Shown one piece after another: positions 37,810 through 49,867 of a stretch of 64,000 bases of DNA. Numbering within the stretch: position 1 is the first letter of the stretch; every line of letters begins with the position of its first letter. The notes below the pieces were generated by a model that did no database searches, had not been told where the DNA came from, and worked only from the letters and a program-made list of their open reading frames with translations. Position numbers and translations under genes: made by a program. This stretch comes from Rotaria socialis (lineage: Eukaryota; Rotifera; Eurotatoria; Philodinida; Philodinidae). The DNA lies in contig CAJNYU010003187.1 in NCBI GenBank assembly GCA_905331475.1, positions 124,001-188,000 of the forward strand, written 5' to 3'.

Positions 37810-39775
37810 ATGGCTGATTATCTTGCATCAATCTTTGGTACAGAAAAAGATAAAGTTAATTGTTCATTTTTCTTTAAAATTGGTGCCTGTCGACATGGCG
37901 AGCATTGTTCAAAATTACATAACAAGCCAACATTTAGTCAAACAATATTATTAAAAAATCTTTATTTAAGTTTGGAAAATAGTTCACAAAAAGCAGATAA
38001 ATCATTTATTGGCGATGACATTACTGAAGAACGTATTCAAGAACATTTCGATGATACATTTGAAGAATTATTTGTCGAATTAGAAAGAAAATACGGTGAA
38101 ATTGAAGAAATGAATATTTGTGACAATTTATCTGAACATTTAGCTGGTAAATTTGTGTATATTTTATTTAAATTCTAAAATATAAATGTTGTTTTCTTTT
38201 TCACTTTTAAGGCAATTGCTATGTAAAATTTCGTTTTGAAGAAGATGCTGAAAAAGCAGTTGTTGATCTTAATAATCGTTGGTTTGATGGTCGTGCGGTT
38301 TATGCCGAATTAAGTCCTGTTACCGATTTTCATGAAGCATGTTGTCGTCAATATCAAATGGGGTATGCTTTTATTTTCAATCTTTTATTAAATCATAGGA
38401 ACATTTTAATTTCATATTCTGCAGAAGTTAATTATTATATAGGAGTTTTCGAGCGTTCAAATAGAACTAGATTATTCCATGTATTTCCTCTAGCATAATG
38501 ATCGTTGTGTAGTGGAGGTTCTTGTGATAAAAAAATACCTATGGGCAAATGAATTATGCCAAATTGTGAGCTGCAATTTTTTTTAATCTATAGTTAAGAT
38601 ATTGTGCATAGTTTGCAAGATAAGATAGCATCTTCGCCAAGAGTCCTTCGGTTTACTTTATGAATTTCCTTTTGATCAAATCAAATAAAGTAGATGCCGC
38701 TCCATTGGTCTTGTTTTTATAGTATTAGTGAGTTGAAACTCTGACATTAAGAATCAAAATAAATTCTTTCGGCAATAACGAAAATACCACGTAATTTTTT
38801 TCTTTGTATATGAAATAACATTTCAGCAAAATATTTATTATTGGTATTGTGCAATGTTGTTTTTTAATTTTAACATAGAAAGACATGAATTGACGTCTCA
38901 TATTATCGTCAATTCTCTAAAATTTTCTTTTATTCACTGTTCTTTTACAAGAGTTTTGATCAATCATTATTTCAAAACATTATCTATGGATAATGGCACG
39001 ATAGAAAACAATCATAATACTGCGCATTACGAACGCTATTCAACAGACGCAAATCGTATAAAAATATAACATTTATATATATATATATAGTACGATTTCA
39101 GCAGCTGAAGTCTTCACTTCAGTTTAATCGAACCCATTATATTATGCTATCATGTGCTAGATTCCTAGAAACAATGTGTATTGAGCTAATAGATAAAAAC
39201 TATTTCTAAAAGTTTTACAGTAAAAATTGAAATAAATTCAATCAATTAGTTCTACGCCGAAACATGTTGACTCTGACATGTACAATTCTTTATTGATTCT
39301 ATTCATAGTAATAACATGTAACCTCTAGATCATTGTTGCATTAGTAATCTTTCATCTATCGAAAAATTTGTTAATTTCTTTTTGTTTTAAATAAATGATT
39401 GCTATCAACTGAGTTGAATTTTGTACAGTTGCTGATGCACCATTGATACAATACCGATTGAAAATTGCACTTATTTTCTTTTAGTAGTATAATGAAATAT
39501 CTGATGTAATATTTTCATTCATGTTGTATCTACTAATTGTTTCTTTTTAGTGATTGTCCACGAGGTGGTTTTTGCAACTTTATGCATTTGAAACCAGTAA
39601 GTGAAAATAATTCTTTTAATTAATTTTTGTTTATGTATTTCAATTAAAACATTTCTAGATTTCAAAAGATTTAAGAAAACGTTTGTATCAACGGCGTCAA
39701 CGAAAAACACGCAGTGGTTCACGATCACCATCTCATGACCGCTCTCGATCACGTGAGAAAGAGCGTCGACGATAA
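37810..39775 (+). CDS. U2AF1: U2 snRNP auxiliary factor small subunit (U2AF35)
   Basis: Recognises the AG of the 3' splice site together with U2AF65 in the nucleus. Four exons, 37810-38146, 38212-38362, 39551-39596 and 39659-39775, give 216 residues. It begins MADYLASIFGTEKDKVNCSF. Zinc finger 1 is CSFFFKIGACRHGEHCSKLH; the UHM (about 60-150) contains LFVELERKYGEIEEMNICDN and NCYVKFRFEEDAEKAV. Zinc finger 2 is CRQYQMGDCPRGGFCNFMH. The C-terminal RS region is short (SGSRSPSHDRSRSREKERRR), without the Gly run of human U2AF1. Intron 2 is 1,188 nt, unlike the 62-65 nt of the others. It heads a same-strand train with PPP6C 90 nt downstream. Confidence 0.95.
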
Positions 39776-39865
39776 ATAAACAGCAAACTCAAACTTTCTT
39801 TTTTTTGTCTTTAATAAATTGAAAAAAAAAACAAAAAAAATAAATTGTGTTCATTATTTCAGATA
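39776..39865 (+). promoter_or_regulatory. U2AF1-PPP6C intercistronic region
   Basis: Ninety nt between a stop and the next start on the same strand. AATAAA lies at 39813-39818, followed by A-rich sequence, then TTCATTATTTCAG ending at 39862 and ATA before the ATG. The AG acceptor 3 nt before the start codon, with no room for a promoter plus leader exon, is what operon-type processing with a trans-spliced leader would need. Confidence 0.5.
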
Positions 39866-41917
39866 ATGAATGAAAATAGTTCGAATACTGGTGGAGATAT
39901 CGATCGATGGCTCGAATGGATAAAAGATTGCAAATATCTGCCTGAAACTGATTTTAAACAATTATGTACCATAATATCCGATATTTTTTTTGAAGAATCG
40001 AACGTTCAACCCATATTTTCACCAGTCACCATTTGTGGTGATTTGCATGGACAATATTATGATGTTCAAGAACTATTTCGTACAGGCGGTTATCCGCCGG
40101 ATACACAATATATTTTCATGGGAGATTTTGTTGATCGCGGTTATTACAGTTTAGAAACATTAACGCAATTACTAGTATTTAAAGCTAAATGGCCAGATCG
40201 TATAACATTATTACGTGGTAATCATGAGTCACGACAAGTAACACAAGTTTATGGCTTTTATGATGAATGTATGAAAAAATATGGAAATGCTAATTTATGG
40301 AGATATTGTTGTCGTTTATTTGATCTTATGCCGATAGGTGCATTGATTGATAATGAAGTTTTATGTATTCATGGTTAGTTTTTATTTTTTTTTATAGATT
40401 TCTGAAAAAATCATTGCGATTTTTACTTATTTTAGGTGGACTCTCACCAGACATTGGTACCATCGATCAAATGCGTACTATAGAACGTGATCAAGAAATT
40501 CCACATCGTGGTGGCTTTTGTGATTTAATGTGGTCCGACCCAGATGATATTGATTGGTGGGCTGTATCACCACGTGGAGCTGGTTGGTTATTTGGTGAAA
40601 AACCAACAAGTCAATTTATGCATAACAATCAATTAAGTCTAATATGTCGGGCTCATCAACTAGTGCAAGAAGGTCAGTTTTATAATAGTTTCTGCAAGTT
40701 TTTCATTGTCAGTCTAGAATTAGTTTTTTCTTTTGTCACTGATCATCGAATCAAAATATTCTTTTTTATTAGTAACTCAGAGTTCAGCGCCATTTCTTGA
40801 AATAATATAAGTGATAACATAATTCAATAGTTCATAAAGGGTACTGTAACTTTTTGATAGTCCTATTGATGTTTTCATCTAATGGCAAATAACTCGTGTT
40901 TATAATATTTTATTAAGTTCACAATTTGTTAATTTGGAAATAATTTTGGTGTTTAAATTTTATACTAACTTTTTCGTATTTTAATCATTTGGAACACGTA
41001 GTTTTTCTTCTCTTCATCAGTCATTAGATTTAGTTTTGGTTACGATATGCAATATTTGCATTAAATTGGTGGCGCCAGACCTCCGATCTGGTCGTGTCGA
41101 TATCATCATAGGAAATCTCAATAGGGACAACCACCAATCAAAAGATTTTCGCTTTGTAGGAGTGATAGTATTTATTTTTTTCAGAATGTCGGATATTATC
41201 ATGACTATTTGGTTTATACATTATTCTGTCAAAGGAAATTTTTTTCATTCAAATTCTGAAAAAATTCCAAAAAAATCTTTTAATGAGACAGAAAAGATAC
41301 GTCTTATCAGACTTCATACTTTATTGTCGATGCTAGCGAGACAAAAATTTTGATTGAAACGCATTAATTTCAATTTTCTCAAATGTTAATACAAAGTGAT
41401 CGATTTTCTTTTCTTCAATTATTTCGTATTATGATGCTTTAATAGAATTCTAATTAATATACATATTTATTAATGAAATAAATAAAAATGAACACTTGAG
41501 ATCAAATAAAAGTACGATAGATCAGATATTAATAATAGATTGAATAAGATACTAGAATATCATTTAAAAGGTTTCAAAAAGACATTAACAGGAAAAAGAT
41601 TCTATGATGCGAACTTCTTTTTCTCCACATTTAGTTTTCTTCACATGAATGAATATTTTTATTTCTCATGGGACACATTGCCATTAATAGTTGAGACTTT
41701 TCGAGGATTTTCTTTTTGTTTTCTAGGGATTAAATTCATGTTCGATGAGCATCTTGTAACTGTATGGTCTGCACCAAATTATTGTTATCGATGTGGTAAT
41801 ATAGCTGCTATACTTGCTTTTCATACAGCTACAAATCATGAAACCAAATTATTTAATGCTGTGCCCGATAATGAACGGGTAATACCTTCAAAAACAACGA
41901 CACCGTATTTTCTTTAA
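39866..41917 (+). CDS. PPP6C: Protein phosphatase 6 catalytic subunit
   Basis: Ser/Thr phosphatase of the PP2A/PP4/PP6 group acting in the cytosol and nucleus. Three exons, 39866-40373, 40436-40672 and 41727-41917, give 311 residues (human PP6c 305). The first in-frame ATG is at 39866. Metal-binding and catalytic motifs are intact: GDLHG (58-62), GDFVDRG (86-92), GNHE (118-121), then [16 protein letters not shown] and RAHQLV. Segments [20 protein letters not shown] and [13 protein letters not shown], and the C-terminal TTTPYFL, identify PP6 rather than PP2A or PP4. Intron 2 is 1,054 nt and holds no recognised gene. It sits 90 nt after U2AF1 and 136 nt before the Atrophin gene, all on +. Confidence 0.95.
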
Positions 41918-42053
41918 TTAATAAAAATTCCAAGAAATTCTTTTTCATTTGTCTCGTTTTTTTTCTTCGTACCAACAGTGTTACTTTATGTATAGAAAAG
42001 AAAACTCTTTTTTTTCTTCTAGATTGTTTTTTTCTTCATATGAATTTATAGAT
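41918..42053 (+). promoter_or_regulatory. PPP6C-Atrophin intercistronic region
   Basis: AATAAA at 41920-41925 starts 3 nt after the PPP6C stop. T/C-rich tracts follow, and GAATTTATAG ends at 42051, 2 nt before the Atrophin ATG. As in the preceding gap, an acceptor abuts the start codon and little space remains for an independent promoter. Confidence 0.45.
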
Positions 42054-44133
42054 ATGGATGCAGAAGATGAACAAAGTAAATATACGCGCCAGAAGAAAAC
42101 AGAATTTTTTTAAAATTTCTATTTACTACATATTTTAAGGTCTCGAAGAACGTCTTCGTGCGCAGAGTAGCAGCAGTAATAACAACAACAACAATAATAA
42201 CAATACTACTAATAATACAAACAACGCAAATAAATCTTTAACAACTCGTGTAACAACATCAACTGTTAAATCCAATCGACACGCATTTAAAGATGAAAAG
42301 ATTGAATCTCATACTGATAAAAATGGTGTTTGTTATCGGGTCGGAGGTGAAAAAAAGCATTAATTAAAATAAAATTTTCAAATCACAATTGATTTTTCTA
42401 ATTATTTAGATCATGTTTATTTGGAAACAAATAAACAAGCAGAACCATATTCAATAGCTAGCATTCTTGATTTTCGTTTAGTATGTTAAATAATCATTAA
42501 TCATATAGCTAAATATATATATATATATATATGTGTATCTTCTTTTTTTTTGTGTATCCTAGACAAGAAAAGATCATGTTATGCTTGAAGTACGTTGGTA
42601 TTATCGTCCTGCTGAAATACCCCCAAATCTTTATCATCTTCTTATTGAAGATCGTTATCATGAAAATCGTGAGTTTTACCTGTCAATTTTTATATTTGTT
42701 CAATATAATCCTGTATTACTTTTTCTTTTTTTTCCTCGATTCTTTTCCCATATACCACCATAATGTCTGTAGTGATGGCAGCGTCAGTCAATGTCTATAT
42801 ACATCATTGTATAATGTGTATAGTAAAATGTCATTCTTTGTTGCTCCTATCGTTCTTTTATATGAGGCGGGTAAGAGACCATTTTCCTAGTAGAAAAAAA
42901 AGCCTAGATAAACTCGCACAATTGATAATCATCAACATCGGGTGTTATCTCTATCGAATAAGAGTCAAATCCGACCTAATAATTAAACAGCAATACAACC
43001 AATTAGTAGTCAATGCGTGTATGTATATGTGAATGTATTTAGTATATGAAATTTTCATTAAACCCTCTCGCCTTCTCTATATTGACTCGTTCATTTTTCA
43101 CCCAAGAGAAAGAAAAGAAAAGAAAAGAAAGCACGAACGTTGTTACTATTCATCATTATCATCCGACACATATCATCAATAAGTATCGAGAAAAGAAAGT
43201 CGATGTCTAATAGTACATATATAAACAAATTCTTCATATCTTCGTCAAAAGAACCATGTGTATTTGTTAGATGACGTATCAGTACAACGATTATACTGGT
43301 TTTTCAAGAAAACCCTATCATAGTTAGTCAAGTAAATTATTCTCTTGCGTTCTTATGCTTTATCTACATAGTTTTTTTCATTACTTTTCTTTTTTTGTTG
43401 CTCTTTCTCTTGTTGTTTTTTTTTGTTGCTTATACTGGATTGACAGATTATCTTTGAGACAATAGATGTCAATCCGACTCATTGGGATGTAATTTGACTA
43501 TGAATAACTAAACAAAAAATAATCATAGTAATAATAAAAGCGTTTTTTCTCTCATTCTTCATATTCGATTAAAAGTTTAAATCGTCATCTATTTATATAT
43601 ATATATATAAAGGAGCACATAAGGGTGTATATTGATTGTTTGTTGCTCTTCTTGCTATTATGTGTTTGCCACACACACACATACGCTTGCATCGAGTAGT
43701 TTGTCGTCGTTGTCGCTTTTCTTTTTTTCTGTCTCTCAACAGGAGCTCCTGCTTACTCTCTTTAGCTGCCGGAGGGACAAATAGAAGAACAATATCACAT
43801 CATTGTAGACGACAACGATGTTGTATATGGTGTCGTGTGTCGTTTTTCTTTTTCTTATTTTCCATTTGTGATTGATTTTTTTTCTTTACTTCACTCGTTG
43901 GCATATAACATACATACTTAAGCGTACACACTATTACAGGTGAGTAAAGAAAAGTAATGTCATTATCATCATCATCGATATTGTTATTTTTATTTTTATT
44001 TTTATTGTTTGACATAAGTCGATGTAATTAGTCGTAGACCATAGTACATAGTCAACTATCATTAAAATTCAATTCTGTTCAATGATACATATAAAGAAAA
44101 AATGAAAGAAAGAAAGAAAGAGAGATAAGAATG

Positions 44134-44165
<32 letters not shown>

Positions 44166-46114
44166 GCTACTGCTACTGCTACTGCTACTGCTATTGACGA
44201 GTGGTATTGATCGGCATGTGTGGAGAGATTTCCTTTTTTTTCTCTCGGCATATTGACGTCTAGTACTCATTGGTGATGGTAGTGTAGAGAATTTCTTTCT
44301 TCTTTCTCCATGCTCACCCTTCGTTCTTCGTTTTCTTCTTCAATTACATACTCCCTCTTTTACTTCTCTTCTCTCACGATATGTGTGTATGTTCGCATTT
44401 GCATTGAGACTAGGCACATCGCCACTGTCAAATTATTGTTAGAGTGTATATAATTCATCGACGAAGAACGATGAGGGTCTAAAGAGGAGAAGAAAGAGAG
44501 AACATGAGAGGATAGAAAGGAGATAGCGCGTGAAAATGAGCGACGACCGACGCAGGACTCGACGAAATGCAGATGATAATCAGTCTAGTGTAATCATTGA
44601 TCGACGGGCGGGCGATGATGGCAAGTCGTTCTTCTCTTTCTCTCTTCTCCCTTCACTCTAACAACAATAATAGAAATCCTTTTAAGTAGACGCGCGCATG
44701 TAAGGAAAATGAAACACAAGTAAAATATCAAATTTTTTCTTGTTGTTCTTTGAGTACATGATACTTTCGTTCTTGTTTCATTTTGTTATCATTTCCAATG
44801 TGTGTGTCTTTATCTTCATCATCATCATCATTATCATTATCATCGTCGTCTTTTTTTTTGATTTATAACCGCATATAAATATATATGATATTAAATTTGT
44901 GTGATCATAATTATTTACTTTTTTCCTTTGCCAAGTTCTTATTGAAAGAAACGAAACATCTATAAAGCCAACTTATTTGTTACTTTTTATGTTTCTTTGT
45001 GCTGTTGGTTATTTGACAATAACAACATCAATTACAACAAACGCGTCATCATCACATCAATTAAGAAATATAGAAAGAAAGAAAGGAAAAAAAAAGAAAA
45101 AAGAAACAAATAAAAAAAAGAGTCTTTTTCAGGTATTCATATTTTATGTCACTATACGGTATGCGTATGCCTATACATGGGTTCATCGAGCCGAACAAAC
45201 AGAAACATATCCGATACCATAAGTGATTGATTAATCGGATCAACTGACTTTTTTTTCTCGTTCTGTATATAATTATTGTATGTGGTCGCATCCTTCTTAA
45301 ACGAGGTATCTTCTAGTTTTTTTTCTTTTTTCCCTCTCTTTTTCTATTAGGACCCTTTGTTCTATTCATTTACCAGAAGCAAAACATTAGAGTCAAATAT
45401 ACATACATATATATATATATATACATGCATACATTCACACCCTGCTTTATCATTAAACAACAAACGATATGAGATTGTATGTATTAGAATATAGTAGTAG
45501 CTCATGTCACAGTAATAAATAATATAATGTCTCTAATATATATCTATATCTCAACCAACCCAGTGACGACCGATGAATTGTTGCTGTGTGCATCGTCTGT
45601 TGTTTTCTTTTCCTTCCTCTTCAACGAACATTAGCATTGCGCGTTCGCGAGACGCTGTCGTGCAGCAAAAGGAATGAGGGAGCGCAAGCACACATACACA
45701 TATACAGAAAAGAGAGAGAGAGAGAAGGACCGTGACACGACGCCAGTTTGTTCCTTATTAAGGTGACACTAGCAACAACGAGTTCTCTCTCTCCCTATGT
45801 ATGCTGTTCTTTCTTTCTCTTCATCGTCTCTGTGTGTCCATTACGGTTTGCGTTGATCTATTCACTTTCTTTTCACACTTAACATGCACATTTCGCATCA
45901 TATACTTCATATATAAACGAAGGTAATTCATAAAGAATCAACGAAGAATTATTATTTAAAATAAGCAACAAATTATCGATTTCATTTGTTTTCTTGTTGA
46001 TATGCATATTATTTATTATGATTATATCTATCAGCATTATTTTTCTCTTCTCTTTTTTTTATTTTGCTACGACTATTTGTCTTATCGCACTTGGCAAGTT
46101 GATCCTTTCTCTTC

Positions 46115-46150
<36 letters not shown>

Positions 46151-46683
46151 GTGTGTGCGTGTGCATGTTATAATTTCTGGTTAATGACATATACAGTAGA
46201 ACGGCAACGACAACTTGCGCGCCCTACTAGCATTAATTGTTGTGTTTGAATATATATATATATATATATGTTATATACCGCTTTTAATTCATCGACGAAT
46301 TGCGAGTTGAGTAAAGAAAAGAAGTTGAACACTCCTCTCAAGAGATCGGTCAAATGGGCGTGTCGACACGCGATCTTACATATTTTTTTTAATAATTTTT
46401 TTGCTTTTGCTATAGGTGTTCATTTTATTCTTTGATATAGATTCTTCGATTTTCTTTTTCAATTGATTGATCAGAATAACTTTTAAATGTCAATAATCTA
46501 CACCTGATAAGCTGTCGTGCCGTGCTTCAGCTAACAGAAGGATGATTGATTAGTTTCAAGGACCGAGGCGAGCTCTCTCGTCTTCTTTTCTTTTCCTTTC
46601 CTTTTTTTTTGCTGTTTCTTTCTTCATCGACTCGTTTCTCATTCTGTGCTTCACCCTACATCCTCACACTGCCTTTTTGATTC

Positions 46684-46714
<31 letters not shown>

Positions 46715-49700
46715 ATGCGTGCAAGAAATAAGAGAGCGCGAATAAGCAAGCAGAGTAGTCGTTGTCGTCGTCGACATCATTTCCGTTCATTCATCTAAAA
46801 GAAAACTAAATTACTTGATGCTTTTTGTTGTTTTTATGTATAGAAAAAGAAAACGGTATATCGCTCTATATAAATATATAAATATAAATAAATACATATA
46901 TAAATATATTGATTAATATGTTTTATTTTGTTTCTTAAAGAGGGTAACAATCAAACATCATCAATTAAAGATAAACAAGCAAAAGATTCTGGTATAATTC
47001 AAGATCCAAATATTATTGGTCGTGAATTATTCGTATCGGAAATCAAAGAATTCTATCCGGCCGTACACATCAAGTAAGAAGAACATTTAAAACCTTATTG
47101 ACTTGAATAAAGAATAGAATAAAAAAGAGAAAAAAAGAAGCAGAAAAAATGACGACCGACAACTGTAATCTCTTGACAAGGAAAGAAGAACAAAGAATCT
47201 ATAGTTATTGCTTACACACACACACACACACATGCATAGATTTATATATACATAAAGATTTGTTTCGTCTATTTAAACATGCTTTTTTAAATTTAATTCA
47301 GAGGCCGGTGCCGTGTCGCTCACTATCAAGATATTGAAGAAGCTCGTGCATTTAAACCCGATCCGGATACATTCTTTTATATTCTAACATACAATCCTGA
47401 AGCGCGCAGACTGGCGAACACGCAAGGTGAAATACGTGTTGGCCCATCACATCAAGCCAAACTACCGCTTTTGAAATCATATTCATCATCGTCATTAACA
47501 AACGGTATTAATGATGATATATGTTTATTGCGTGAAGAATTATTATGGAAAAATAAAACATCCGATATTGATTTATCCATGTATTTACAAGCGGCACGAT
47601 CAATCGCAGCTTTTGCCGGAATGTGTGACAGAGGTTTACCAGAAGATATGTATGAAGTAGCGCAACGGGATGATACCACAATAAATGCATTAACTGTTTT
47701 ACATAATCATGATTATGATTGTAAACGTGCTATACAGGCACTTGTTAAATGTCCCATACCAAAAGGTATTGATAGAAAATGGTCAGATGATGATCAAAAG
47801 AAATTTATCAAAGGTTTAAGACAATATGGAAAAAACTTTTATCGTATACGTAAAGAACATTTACCACATAAAGAAACATCAGATCTTGTTGAATTTTACT
47901 ATTTATGGAAAAAAACTCCACAGGCACAATCGAGTCGTCCTCGCCGTCGACAACGTCCATGTTCAACATCAGCTAATCTATCGACAACACCAACACCGGC
48001 TAAACAACGTAATACAAAAAATAATAATAAAGATGAATCTGAACATAATTCTGATAATGATGATAATGCAACAACAGATAGTGATGAACAATTTTGTCGT
48101 CATTGTCAAACAGTTTCTAAAGATTTACAACCAGGTGGACGTGATAGTCAACAATTATGTTATGATTGTAGAATGTATTATAAAAAATATGGTGAAATGC
48201 CAATTATAAATCAAGAACCACCACCATATTTATTTAAACCTTTAAATGAAACAAGTCCAAGTAGTAGTAGTAAACGAAAACGAAACAAATATAAACAATC
48301 ATCGTCACCCTCATTGATACCTCCACCATCTACATCAACGTCAACAAATGACAAGTCCGATGAAAATAATTCATCAATAAAAACTTCATCAACACGCTCA
48401 AAAAAGAAAACTCGTATTAATGAACAAACATCATCGATAAAACATGAAGGAGAAGAAGAAGAAAATGTTAAAGATGAATCAACAACAACTACTGAGATTA
48501 AAATAGAAGAACAAGAAAATGAAAAGCCATTAATAGGTATTATTTTTTTTTCTTTTCCTTTCTTTTCTGTTTGTCAAACGACAAATTTATTAAATTTAAA
48601 AAATAACAGAACAGACTAAGTGTTCTTGAGTGAAAAATTTCACCTAAATCAAATATTATTTAAGCTAACCATGAATTATTTTAAATCTTATTATTATTAT
48701 TGTTATTTTGCTTATATTTAGAATCATCAGATTCAATGCTTTCTACAACAACATCAGGTTTTCTGATTAAAACTGAAGAATTATCATCATCAACTCTTTC
48801 TCAACCATTACCACCTTTAATAACGAATTCAACAGTATGTAAACAAGAAATGAATTCTCCATCAGCAATGCTTTCAAATGGTGCTGCAAAAATAACAAAT
48901 AAAATTCTTATTGATCATACAAAACAAACAAATTCAAATTCAAATTTTATTTTATCACCATCCTCAGCCATTAAATCTGAACAAATATATACACATGAAA
49001 ATTCATCATCTCTTCATCCTAATTTATTACAGTCATCATTATTATCTTCACCTCGTTCAGCATTTTCACGTACATCAAAAACATCTATTCATAGTCCTGA
49101 TCAACGACGAATACCGAAAGGTATATTTCCGTTTTTTGTTTTGTTTTGTTTTGTTCTATTAATCAGAAAATCATAAAAAAAAAACTTTTGATCTTTATTA
49201 TTAGATGAAGAATTCGAGTCACCATCATCACAACGATCACAATCACATTCAAATAGTCTAAATCACACACCAAAATCGACTTCTATTCATCCAACTATTC
49301 TTAGCGGTGATGTAACTCCATCATCTCTGAATTTAGCAACATTGCCGCCGCCACTTATACAATCATCATTGAATGAATCAAAAGATAACGATTCATTAAC
49401 AACTGATATTACTGATGATGGAAATATATCAGATAGTTCCATGAATGGTAATCATGAAATCAATAATGACGATGGACCACCACCATTAGCTTGTGAACGA
49501 GGTTAGAAGATAAAATCTATATTATGAAAATCATACAGAAAGAAATATTTTTGTTCTTGTTTATAGAATGTTATAATAAACCACAAGGTATTGTTTTACT
49601 GAAAGTTTACGATCGATCCATATCACAAAACTCTTGTGCACGTACCGATATTATACTAAAACGTGGTTCACGCGCACCTCCTCCTAAACCACAATCACAA

Positions 49701-49792
49701 CAGCAACCAACACAACAAAAAACATCATCAAGTCATAATAGTAATGAACACCAACACCATCATCACCACCATCATCAACAACAACAGCAACA

Positions 49793-49867
<75 letters not shown>

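Larger units (their letters stand above)
42669..46940 (+). other. Giant intron 4 of the Atrophin gene
   Basis: At 4,272 nt this is far longer than any other intron here. It holds simple repeats, e.g. (CTA/CTG)n at 44132-44193, (AT)n at 46119-46147 and 46250-46268 and (TG)n at 46687-46714, plus CpG-containing, purine/pyrimidine-rich patches (44480-44700, 45600-45760, 46550-46760) unlike the plain AT-rich intergenic DNA. Such patches look more like promoter or 5' UTR sequence. No transposon frame was seen. Confidence 0.6.

Noticed and set aside
40673-41726. Frames within PPP6C intron 2 and U2AF1 intron 2 as nested genes
   Set aside because: Short, AT-rich, no recognisable domain; the flanking exons join perfectly in phase across them.
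44069-44270. Poly-Ser and poly-Val frames on the minus strand
   Set aside because: Direct translation of the CTA/CTG microsatellite in the Atrophin intron.
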